11,595 bases of DNA from DATHBP01 sp035296085 (GTDB lineage Bacteria; Actinomycetota; Actinomycetes; Propionibacteriales; Nocardioidaceae): contig DATHBP010000062.1 in NCBI GenBank assembly GCA_035296085.1, positions 1 through 11,595 on the forward strand, written 5' to 3'. Below, one piece after another: positions 6,386-11,595 of the stretch (positions are counted from its first letter, which is position 1; every line of letters begins with the position of its first letter). Below the pieces are notes generated by a model. It was given only the letters and a program-made list of their open reading frames with translations, was not told the origin of the DNA and ran no database searches. The position numbers and the translations under genes were made by a program.

Positions 6386-6388
6386 GCT
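6383..6388 (+). promoter_or_regulatory. Candidate -10 box (TAGGCT) for the leader ORF and rsgA
   Basis: TAGGCT overlaps the stop codon of the YihY-family gene and fits TANNNT. Transcription would start near 6395, giving a ~42-base leader that includes a small stem (GAGCC/GGCTC, 6399-6414) and the ribosome site of the leader ORF. No good -35 is visible. Confidence 0.3.
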
Positions 6389-6436
6389 GGGGCGAGTTGA
6401 GCCACGAACGGCTCCTGACGCCGAGGAGGTGACGAC

Positions 6437-6496
6437 ATGACTGCGCGACCCTTTGCCGTGCTTTCGACCTCGTTGACCTCTCCGGCTGCGTGCTGA
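6437..6496 (+). CDS. 19-codon leader ORF upstream of rsgA
   Basis: ATG at 6437 is preceded by GAGGAGGTGA, among the strongest Shine-Dalgarno sequences in the window, at the proper distance. The peptide is MTARPFAVLSTSLTSPAAC, ending TGA at 6494-6496. It sits between the YihY-family stop and rsgA. Its stop overlaps an in-frame rsgA GTG (6490-6492, within GTGCTGA), the arrangement used for translational coupling, and it ends 41 bases before the preferred rsgA start. It is too short for homology and has no known domain. It may be a regulatory leader peptide; a spurious ORF cannot be excluded, though the ribosome site argues for translation. Confidence 0.5.
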   Translation: MTARPFAVLSTSLTSPAAC

Positions 6497-6537
6497 CTCC
6501 TTCGCCAACGCAGCCGCCCTCCGAAGGGTGCATTGCT

Positions 6538-7611
6538 GTGACTGAAACTGCGATCTCCCTGGCCGATCTCGGCTGGGACGACTCCTTTGCCGCCGCCTTC
6601 GCGGCGTACGACGAACACTGCGCACCGGGGCGGGTGCTGCGGGTGGACCGCGGCGCCTGCACGGTGCTGACCGAAGCCGGCGCCATCCGGGCTAGCGCCG
6701 GCGGCTCGGTGCTGGCCGCTATGGCCGACGACGCGGCGAATGGTCCCTGCACCGGCGACTGGTGCGCGGTGCGTGACTGGCCGGACGGGCCCACCACCGT
6801 CGAGGCGATCCTGCCACGACGGGCGGCGGTCACTCGGGCGGACGTACAAGGCCGATCACGCGGCCAGGTGCTGGCCGCCAACGTCGACGCAGTGGGCGTC
6901 GTCGTGCCGTTGCACCCCGAACCGTCGTTGGCCAAGATGGAACGCCTGCTGACCTTGGCCTGGGAGAGCGGGGCGGTCCCCGTCGTACTGCTCACGAAGG
7001 CCGACCTCGTTGCCGACGCCGACATGGTGGCCGAAGACGTCGCCGCTGCCGCGCCGGGTGTCAGCGTCATCTGCTGCAGCACGGTGACCGGGAGAGGGCT
7101 CGACGAGCTGCGCGGCGTTCTCGGCCCGACCGGCACGTTGGCGCTGGTCGGCTCGTCGGGCGCCGGCAAGTCCAGCCTGGTCAACGAGCTGATGGGCGCG
7201 GAGGTCTTGGCGACCAAGGCGATCCGCGAGGACGGCAAGGGACGGCACACCTCCGTACGCCGCGAGCTCGTTGCCTTACCCGGCGGAGGTGCGGTCATCG
7301 ACACACCTGGCCTTCGCGGGGTCGGGCTCGTCGATGCAGATGCCGGGGTCGCGGCCACGTTCGCCGACGTGGAGGCGCTGGTACGGGACTGCCGGTTCTC
7401 CGACTGTGGGCACCTCAGCGAACCCGGGTGCGCGGTGACGGCGGCAGTCGAGGACGGCTCCTTGCCCATGCGGCGCCTGGAGAGCTGGCGCAAGCTACAG
7501 CGCGAGATGGCCTGGATGGCGATGCGCACCGACGCCCGCCTGCGCTCCGAGCACGCCAAGAAGTGGAAGCAGATAACCAAGGACTACCGCAGTGCCGTTC
7601 GTGACCGTTAG
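6538..7611 (+). CDS. rsgA: Ribosome small-subunit-dependent GTPase A
   Basis: RsgA (YjeQ) is a circularly permuted GTPase that checks late 30S subunit maturation. The order of parts is as expected. An N-terminal OB-fold (about residues 30-95) is followed by a permuted GTPase domain with TKAD (G4, 153-156), a G5-like CCSTVTG, the P-loop GSSGAGKSS (Lys 211) and DTPG (G3). A C-terminal zinc motif follows with the Cys, Cys, His, Cys ligands in CRFSDCGHLSEPGCAV. The last ~30 residues are basic, fitting rRNA contact. I chose GTG 6538 because GAAGGG lies nine bases upstream and family homology starts at TETAISLADLGWDDSF; GTG 6490 would add 16 residues and overlap the leader ORF. At 357 residues it is normal for actinobacterial RsgA. 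A hairpin follows the stop. Confidence 0.94.
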   Translation: MTETAISLADLGWDDSFAAAFAAYDEHCAPGRVLRVDRGACTVLTEAGAIRASAGGSVLAAMADDAANGPCTGDWCAVRDWPDGPTTVEAILPRRAAVTRADVQGRSRGQVLAANVDAVGVVVPLHPEPSLAKMERLLTLAWESGAVPVVLLTKADLVADADMVAEDVAAAAPGVSVICCSTVTGRGLDELRGVLGPTGTLALVGSSGAGKSSLVNELMGAEVLATKAIREDGKGRHTSVRRELVALPGGGAVIDTPGLRGVGLVDADAGVAATFADVEALVRDCRFSDCGHLSEPGCAVTAAVEDGSLPMRRLESWRKLQREMAWMAMRTDARLRSEHAKKWKQITKDYRSAVRDR

Positions 7612-7659
7612 TTAGACCTTCAGCACTCAAGGTCACCGCGGCTGCTACCCTTGCGCTCC

Positions 7660-7681
7660 GGGCTGGGAGACAGCCCAGCCC
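7660..7681 (+). terminator. Hairpin terminator after rsgA
   Basis: GGGCTGGG (7660-7667) pairs perfectly with CCCAGCCC (7674-7681) around the loop AGACAG, 48 bases after the rsgA stop and before the protease start. There is no T-tract. Confidence 0.6.
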
Positions 7682-7730
7682 TGACCCGTCGGCGGCTCGC
7701 TGCGGTTGGCTCCTGACAATGGAGGTACGA

Positions 7731-8594
7731 GTGCGCAAGGCAGCCGTAATCGTCGCGACGGTGTTGGCCGCGGCCGTGGGTGGTCTCGCCCCCGCAAGCG
7801 CTATCACTGGCAACTACACCCCAGACGACCAGCATGACTACGTGGGGCTCGTCTTCTTCTACGACGCCGCGGGAAACCCCGCACAGGTGTGCTCGGGGTC
7901 GCTGCTGTCACCGACGGTGTTCCTTACCGCGGGCCACTGCACCGCCGGGTTCTCCAGCGCCAGGGTGTACTTCGCGCAGGACGCCGGTGGGGCGTACGAC
8001 CCGGAGCTCGGCATCGACCCGGTGACGGGCTTCCCCTTCACCTGCCTCCCGCAGCCGGACCCCTGCGTCACGTCGAGCCAGATGTACAACTACGGCTTCA
8101 CCACGCTTGGTCCGGCCGACAGCCAGGACGTCGGCGTCGTGATCCTCGACCAGCCGGTGTATCTCGAGACGTACGCGTCCCTGGCGGCTGCCGGTTCCCT
8201 GGACCGGCTGGCCACCCGCCGCGGCCACCAAGACGCGACGTTCACCGTCTCCGGCTATGGCGTGAGCCGGATCAACCCGGTAGGCGCAGAAGCCTTCTAC
8301 CAACGGCTGATGGCAACCACGCAGCTCGTGAACCTCGAGAGCGCCAAGACTGCCGGATACAACATTCAGCTCTCCTCGGCGCCGGGGGGCGGGAGCGGTG
8401 GCACCTGCTTCGGCGACTCCGGCGGTCCGGTGCTCTACGGCAGCACCGACATCGTCGTGGCGGTGTCCTCGTTCGTCACGCGCAACTGCCGCGGCGTGAA
8501 CTACGCATACCGTACCGACCAGGTGGCGGTCATCGCCTGGATCCTCGCGCTCGCTGGAGACGAGGCCGACCAGATCAGCGTCGTCGAGATCTAG
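7731..8594 (+). CDS. Secreted S1-family (trypsin-like fold) serine protease
   Basis: A 287-residue exported protease. The GTG start at 7731 has GGAGG five bases upstream; an ATG at 7719 would lie ahead of that site. Residues 1-24 form a Sec signal peptide (RKAAVIVATVLAAAVGGLA, then PASA). The triad is complete: His 69 in LTAGHC, Asp 133 in DVGVVILD, and Ser 230 in GDSGGP. Cys 54-Cys 70 and Cys 226-Cys 253 match the classical disulfides, and Cys 105/Cys 112 probably form an extra loop. The residue at the chymotrypsin-189 position (six before the serine) is Gly, so trypsin-type Lys/Arg specificity is unlikely. After signal cleavage the protein would begin ITGNY, matching the mature IVGG-type N-terminus, with no propeptide. 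Acts outside the cell; substrate unknown. The RTX-repeat gene follows after 179 bases. Confidence 0.92.
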   Translation: MRKAAVIVATVLAAAVGGLAPASAITGNYTPDDQHDYVGLVFFYDAAGNPAQVCSGSLLSPTVFLTAGHCTAGFSSARVYFAQDAGGAYDPELGIDPVTGFPFTCLPQPDPCVTSSQMYNYGFTTLGPADSQDVGVVILDQPVYLETYASLAAAGSLDRLATRRGHQDATFTVSGYGVSRINPVGAEAFYQRLMATTQLVNLESAKTAGYNIQLSSAPGGGSGGTCFGDSGGPVLYGSTDIVVAVSSFVTRNCRGVNYAYRTDQVAVIAWILALAGDEADQISVVEI

Positions 8595-8689
8595 TCCTGG
8601 CAGATCGGTCGGGCATGTCACCGGCGCGCCTGGGGGGGCGGCCGTAGCTGGCGGGTAGCCCGTGTACAAGGATGCTGGCTGTCCGGCAC

Positions 8690-8735
8690 GTTGGGGTGAC
8701 CCCGGCGTCCCACCACGACCGCGAGTTCCCCCAAC
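8690..8735 (+). repeat. Inverted repeat in the protease/RTX gap
   Basis: GTTGGGG (8690-8696) and CCCCAAC (8729-8735) are complementary with 32 bases between; a nested GGGGT/ACCCC sits at 8693-8703. They lie in the 179-base gap (8595-8773), which also holds a run of seven G near 8631. It may be a terminator or a regulatory leader for the RTX gene. No clear promoter is visible. Confidence 0.3.
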
Positions 8736-8773
8736 CGGGCATGTGCCGCGGAGGACCACTTCCGGAGGCTCGC

Positions 8774-9529
8774 GTGCTGCGACTATGCGCTCATGTTGTC
8801 TCATGGTTCGTCGCCGCGGTCGCCATAGCGGGAACTGCGTCCTCAGTCGCAGCAGACGACCTGGTCACTCCGCTGAAGAACGCCGCCATGATCGAGGAGA
8901 CAGCGTCGGGCTACAGGTACACGGCCGGCCAGCAGGACAGCCATCTAGTGATCACCCAGGCAAACGGTGGGCTCCGCTTCGTCGACACCGGCACCCGTGA
9001 GCTCCGCTGGATTCCGGGGTCTTGTCACCGGCTACGCGTTCCAAACGGGATCGCCGCGGCCTGTGACGTGGCCGGCAGCGTGAGCGTGAACCAGCCCCTG
9101 ACGGTCAAGGTCGTGGCTCGGCTGGGCAACGACGTCCTCGACGCCTCCGCGCTCACCGCCGCCGTCGAGCTGTACGCGCTAGCCGACGCCGGCAACGACG
9201 TCGTCTACGGCGGAGCGGGTGACGACTTTGTCAACGGCGCGCAGAATCGTGACCGCGTCTGGGGAGGTGGCGGCAACGACTGGATCCGGACGGGACTGGG
9301 CGGCGACACGATCCGGGGCGGCCCTGGCAACGACAGGCTCAACGGCGTCTACGGCAGCGACACCGTCCGTGGCGGGCGAGGCAATGACCGTACCGGTGGG
9401 GGATTCGGCGACGACAGGCTCTACGGCGGCGCCGGCCAGGACCTCCTCGCATGCGGCAGTGGGACTGACCACGCGTACGTCAACCAGGCCGACGATGCCA
9501 ACGGATGCGAGCATCAGCACAGTTCCTGA
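8774..9529 (+). CDS. Secreted RTX (hemolysin-type calcium-binding) nonapeptide-repeat protein
   Basis: A 251-residue exported protein. The GTG at 8774 has GGAGG five bases upstream and opens a Sec signal peptide (LRLCAHVVSWFVAAVAIAG, then TASSVAA) with probable cleavage before DDLVTPL; longer in-frame starts would bury the signal. Residues ~30-138 form a small N-terminal region with two cysteines (GSCHRLRV, AAACDVAG). About ten consecutive nonapeptides of the GGxGxDxUx type follow, such as AGNDVVYGG, PGNDRLNGV and FGDDRLYGG, which fold as a parallel beta-roll binding Ca2+ between turns. The end, LLACGSGTDHAYVNQADDAN then GCEH, is the cysteine-bearing cap common in actinobacterial members. Unlike Gram-negative RTX toxins it uses Sec rather than type I export and has no toxin domain. 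Probably a Ca2+-stabilised extracellular or wall protein. A strong terminator follows. Confidence 0.88.
   Translation: MLRLCAHVVSWFVAAVAIAGTASSVAADDLVTPLKNAAMIEETASGYRYTAGQQDSHLVITQANGGLRFVDTGTRELRWIPGSCHRLRVPNGIAAACDVAGSVSVNQPLTVKVVARLGNDVLDASALTAAVELYALADAGNDVVYGGAGDDFVNGAQNRDRVWGGGGNDWIRTGLGGDTIRGGPGNDRLNGVYGSDTVRGGRGNDRTGGGFGDDRLYGGAGQDLLACGSGTDHAYVNQADDANGCEHQHSS
9188..9457 (+). repeat. Ten RTX nonapeptide (27-bp) coding repeats
   Basis: Ten consecutive 27-base units encode GxD-type nonapeptides within the RTX gene. Several units are weak: QNRDRVWGG lacks the leading glycine, and RGNDRTGGG lacks the large hydrophobic residue after D-x. The calcium-roll core may therefore be shorter than ten turns. 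Confidence 0.75.
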
Positions 9530-9578
9530 GGGCCGGATACAGGCGGCAGCCGCTCGTAGAAGCCCAAACTGATGAGAA

Positions 9579-9601
9579 CCGGGGGGGCCACCCCCAGCCG
9601 G
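9579..9601. terminator. Convergent terminator between the RTX and zinc-ribbon genes
   Basis: CCGG-GGGGG (9579-9587) pairs with CCCCC (9591-9595) and CCGG (9598-9601), with loop CCA and a two-base AG bulge: nine G-C pairs. It lies 50 bases after the RTX stop and eight bases beyond the stop of the minus-strand gene, so it can serve both. Confidence 0.6.
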
Positions 9602-9608
9602 CGTGCAG

Positions 9609-9794
9609 CTAGCCGGTCATGGGGCCAGGCAGGTTGCCGTACCCGCCGGCGTCGTCAGCAGATGAAGTGGATCGAGGGATGCCGCCGCGCTTGGTCTTGG
9701 AGCACTTGCCGCATTGCAGGTGGCTGCCGCCCATGTCGTCGGCGGTGAGGTGCCACTGGTGAAAGCGCAACCAGCAGCGGAGTCGAGTGAACAT
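9609..9794 (-). CDS. Small putative zinc-ribbon protein, 61 residues
   Basis: The ATG (9794-9792) has GGGGAGG six bases upstream, a near-ideal ribosome site, which is the main reason to accept so small a gene. The first 35 residues carry Cys 7, His 12, His 15, Cys 28 and Cys 31 (LRCWLRFHQWH ... LQCGKCSKTK), a C-x4-H ... C-x2-C pattern fitting a single zinc ribbon or knuckle, with basic residues after it. The C-terminal 25 residues (Ser, Gly, Pro rich) look disordered. Similar short Cys/His proteins beginning with an LRC-L-x-F/G-H-x-W motif occur in actinobacteria, mostly uncharacterised. It may bind nucleic acid or protein; function unknown. The gene upstream on this strand ends 128 bases away, so it probably has its own promoter. 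Confidence 0.65.
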   Translation of the reverse strand: MFTRLRCWLRFHQWHLTADDMGGSHLQCGKCSKTKRGGIPRSTSSADDAGGYGNLPGPMTG

Positions 9795-9922
9795 CGGCGA
9801 CCTCCCCGTGGTCCGTTAGAAGATGCTCCCCAATGCGACCAACACTGGCAAGGGGTTGCACCGTCCACACTCTCTGGTCGGGGCTAACGTCCAGCCCGAG
9901 CTCCCAGGAAGGGCCAGGTCCA

Positions 9923-10495
9923 CTACGCCGGTTCCGTGACCGCCCGGTCCTCAGCGGCGTGTCCACGGCCGGTGGACGCCTCGGCGCGGTCGTTGAGCGC
10001 CTCAGCTCGGTCGTTGAGCGCCTCGGCGCGGTCGTTCGCCGCGTCCATACGATCCACCAGTGAGTCGAGCCGCTGCACGACGGGAGCGGCCTGTTGGTGC
10101 GCCTCTGCCGCAGTCTCGAGTAGGTCGACGAAGCTCTCCCGATCGGCCGCCGACTGCTCCCTGTCCTCACGAGCGCGCTGGCGATCATCCCTGCCGCTCA
10201 CTCGCACCGGAGCGTCGGGGTCAGCATCTGCGCCGTCTGTCCCGGGGTGGTCTTGCAGCTCAGCCACCCGCTGGCGGTCCTCTGCGGCTCCGTCACGGGC
10301 TGCTGCCGTCACCATGAGCTGGTCAACGAGGTCACCGACAAGTGATTGCACGTCCAGGTGGGCGTCGGCAACCGCGTCCCGCGCGTTCGCCAGCTTGTCA
10401 CGTGTCTCCGCAGCGCGGTCGCGGGTTTCAGCTGCGAGGTCTCTGTCGGAACCAGTGTCGCGAGTCCACTGCTCGTGGTTAGCGGGCTCGGACAT
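9923..10495 (-). CDS. Charged heptad-repeat (RDxAAET / NDRAEAL) coiled-coil protein, 190 residues
   Basis: The ATG (10495-10493) has GAGGGG six bases upstream. There is no signal peptide or membrane helix, and the protein is extremely rich in Asp, Arg, Ala and Glu. Residues ~18-45 run in heptads (RDLAAET, RDRAAET, RDKLANA, RDAVADA). A middle region contains RDGAAEDRQRVAEL, an acidic linker (HPGTDGADADPDAP) and RQRAREDREQSAADRE. Near the C-terminus come three near-identical heptads NDRAEAL, NDRAEAL and NDRAEAS, encoded by 21-bp tandem repeats. Such RD-rich coiled coils occur in actinobacteria, sometimes attached to GAF or GGDEF signalling domains; here no catalytic domain is present. It probably forms a long helical oligomer or scaffold in the cytoplasm; its partner is unknown. 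A SigA-like promoter lies upstream. Confidence 0.75.
   Translation of the reverse strand: MSEPANHEQWTRDTGSDRDLAAETRDRAAETRDKLANARDAVADAHLDVQSLVGDLVDQLMVTAAARDGAAEDRQRVAELQDHPGTDGADADPDAPVRVSGRDDRQRAREDREQSAADRESFVDLLETAAEAHQQAAPVVQRLDSLVDRMDAANDRAEALNDRAEALNDRAEASTGRGHAAEDRAVTEPA
9978..10040 (-). repeat. Three 21-bp in-frame tandem repeats
   Basis: Copies at 9978-9998, 9999-10019 and 10020-10040. Copies 1 and 2 differ at two positions, and copy 3 diverges only in its last four bases. Read on the minus strand they encode the heptad NDRAEAL/S. Without spacers this is not a CRISPR; it looks like a heptad duplication. Confidence 0.8.
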
Positions 10496-10517
10496 TTGCG
10501 ACCCCTCGCGTGAAAAC

Positions 10518-10553
10518 GAAGTTCAGAATAGTGACGGTTTGATGTCGAGTCTA
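10518..10553 (-). promoter_or_regulatory. Candidate SigA-type promoter of the heptad-repeat gene
   Basis: On the minus strand TAGACT (10553-10548), 17 bases, then TATTCT (10530-10525), four of six matches each to the standard -35 and -10; transcription would start near 10518, about 23 bases before the ATG. The surrounding 10500-10570 stretch is markedly more AT-rich than the rest of the window. Confidence 0.45.
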
Positions 10554-10624
10554 CACGGAGAGTAATTGCGGTCGGTGAGGCAGAGAACGCATGGCATTTC
10601 TGGGCGCTCAGCGGCACGATCGCC

Positions 10625-10647
10625 AGGCACCATACCGAAACGTGCCT
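10625..10647 (-). terminator. Weak hairpin after the CPBP protease gene
   Basis: AGGCAC (10625-10630) and GTGCCT (10642-10647) pair with an 11-base loop, starting eight bases beyond the stop codon at 10656. Only six pairs and no T-run, so termination is uncertain. Confidence 0.3.
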
Positions 10648-10655
10648 TGACCTTC

Positions 10656-11513
10656 CTACCTAGTGGCCGAGGGTGCCAGGGTGTGGTGCCGATGACCGAG
10701 TTGGCCCCGGGTGCGCCAGATGACCAGTCCCGCGGCCAACAGGTAGAGCGCCGTCATCAGCCACCACGCCGTCAAGTAGTGGTCGTCATCGACGAACGGC
10801 TCAAACACGATCCTGGTCGCTGTGTTGGCTGCCGCGTGGAACACGATTGCGATCAAAACGCTGCCACCCGTGCTGTTGTAGAGCCAGGTCAGCAGAACCG
10901 CCAGGGCCAGCAGCCAGAAGGTGTAGGGAAAGGGAGGACGCTGATCGGTCGGATCGGAAATCAACAGCGGAAGATGCCAGACGACCCAGAAAATCCCCAC
11001 AACGGCCGTCGCCCGCAGAGCCGTGTGCTCACGCTGGAGCATCGGAAGCAGGAAGCCTCGCCAGCCGGGTTCTTCGAACAGGGCACCGCCCACCACTGCC
11101 GTAGACAAGAACAGCAACGGCAGCGTCACCCACGTGGACCAGCCGAAGTCCTCACCTGCGTCCGTAACCTCGACAATCCCCAAGCCGACCACGACAGCAC
11201 CGGTGACCCCCGCGATCAGGAACGGGACGCCAACCGCGATCGCGTACCAGGACCAGCGGAACCGCCAGTGCACCACTGCACGAAGCAACGCGATGACGTA
11301 GGTACGTCCACCCGCCGCGGCCGCTACGACTATGGCGGCAATCACAGGCCCGAAGGACACGATCGGGGTGCTGTCGGGGTTGATCAGCGTGAATGGCCAT
11401 GGCCACCAGGACAGTGCGAAGGCGATGATCAGAAAGGCGGCAATTTGATGCCGGGCCACCCAGTTGGAGCGGCTCGGGGAAACTTCGGTGGATGCCTCTG
11501 CCTTCGCTACCAC
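10656..11513 (-). CDS. CPBP-family intramembrane glutamic/metalloprotease
   Basis: A 285-residue polytopic membrane protein of the CPBP (Abi/CAAX-protease, Rce1-like) family. Motifs: EEPGWRGFLLP (Glu 147, Glu 148, Arg 152), VVWHLPLL (His 180) and FHAAANT (His 226, Asn 230), which together form the catalytic and metal-coordinating set. About seven to eight hydrophobic segments surround them, starting with IAAFLIIAFALSWWPWPFTL and ending with ALYLLAAGLVIW. The N-terminal 20 residues are polar. The GTG start at 11513 follows AACGAGGTGACTT, so GAGG is six bases upstream. Bacterial members process prenylated or hydrophobic peptides, act in bacteriocin self-immunity, or have unknown roles; no peptide or bacteriocin gene is visible next to this one, so its substrate cannot be named. 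Upstream sequence 11514-11595 shows no further gene and no clear promoter. Confidence 0.9.
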   Translation of the reverse strand: MVAKAEASTEVSPSRSNWVARHQIAAFLIIAFALSWWPWPFTLINPDSTPIVSFGPVIAAIVVAAAAGGRTYVIALLRAVVHWRFRWSWYAIAVGVPFLIAGVTGAVVVGLGIVEVTDAGEDFGWSTWVTLPLLFLSTAVVGGALFEEPGWRGFLLPMLQREHTALRATAVVGIFWVVWHLPLLISDPTDQRPPFPYTFWLLALAVLLTWLYNSTGGSVLIAIVFHAAANTATRIVFEPFVDDDHYLTAWWLMTALYLLAAGLVIWRTRGQLGHRHHTLAPSATR

Positions 11514-11595
11514 AAGTCACCTCGTTCCCCCGACGGCGCCGACCTGCCTAGCGTGGCCTATCCCTGAGTCCAGCTACAAGAGCCATCATCGCGGC

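Noticed and set aside
6490..6537. GTG at 6490 as the rsgA start
   Set aside because: It adds 16 non-conserved residues and lacks a good ribosome site of its own, while GTG 6538 has GAAGGG nine bases upstream. It remains possible through coupling to the leader ORF.
9179..9520. Minus-strand frame with repeated Val/Ala units opposite the RTX repeats
   Set aside because: Its periodicity is just the mirror of the 27-bp RTX coding repeat.
9978..10040. Tandem 21-bp repeats as a possible CRISPR or phage-type array
   Set aside because: The copies are directly adjacent without spacers, in frame, and encode a heptad; no cas genes are nearby.
10566..11567. 333-codon plus-strand open frame antisense to the CPBP protease gene
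   Set aside because: The minus-strand protein has a complete CPBP motif set and hydrophobic segments; the plus-strand translation is low-complexity and Arg/Pro/Gln-rich with no recognisable fold.
1..11595. Defence, toxin-antitoxin, phage or biosynthetic-cluster genes
   Set aside because: I looked on both strands for nuclease, recombinase, toxin-antitoxin pair and NRPS/PKS/RiPP signatures and saw none. The CPBP protease alone is not enough to call a bacteriocin-immunity system.

Overview
The window reads as an ordinary chromosomal stretch from a high-GC actinobacterium. The third codon positions are strongly G/C, there are many GTG starts, and terminators are GC-rich stems without T-tracts. 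Several genes seem to have no Shine-Dalgarno sequence and instead carry a TANNNT hexamer (a -10 box) right before the start codon. The gene families also fit: an ATP-dependent ligase of the LigC type, a long RsgA, a Sec-exported RTX-repeat protein, and an RD-heptad coiled-coil protein. No genus can be assigned. I see no rRNA, tRNA, CRISPR array, insertion sequence, integrase or attachment site.

Left part (1-1926): a truncated alpha/beta hydrolase (minus strand, running off the left edge); a four-helix membrane protein with a hydrophilic tail containing SYG repeats (plus); a strong convergent terminator; and an unrecognised 178-residue cytoplasmic protein (minus).

Central part (2028-7611): an ATP-dependent DNA ligase (LigC type), a PPK2-family polyphosphate kinase, serine hydroxymethyltransferase on the opposite strand with its 3' end overlapping the kinase gene, a YihY/BrkB-family membrane protein, a 19-codon leader ORF, and the ribosome-assembly GTPase RsgA. 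Two perfect palindromes (14 bp and 18 bp) lie beside candidate promoters for the kinase and for the leader/rsgA unit. Ligase and kinase together suggest DNA repair and nucleotide supply that can run from polyphosphate in resting cells; that link is inference.

Right part (7612-11595): two secreted proteins with the same GGAGG-5 nt-GTG start arrangement. One is an S1 (chymotrypsin-fold) protease with a complete catalytic triad and apparently no propeptide; the other is an RTX nonapeptide-repeat protein. A convergent terminator follows. Then come three minus-strand genes: a 61-residue putative zinc-ribbon protein, a 190-residue coiled-coil protein built on RDxAAET/NDRAEAL heptads and containing 21-bp tandem repeats, and a CPBP-family intramembrane metalloprotease.

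I found no clear defence, mobile or biosynthetic system. The observations most worth following are the cluster of apparently leaderless genes, the leader ORF before rsgA, the propeptide-less protease, and the operator-like palindromes.
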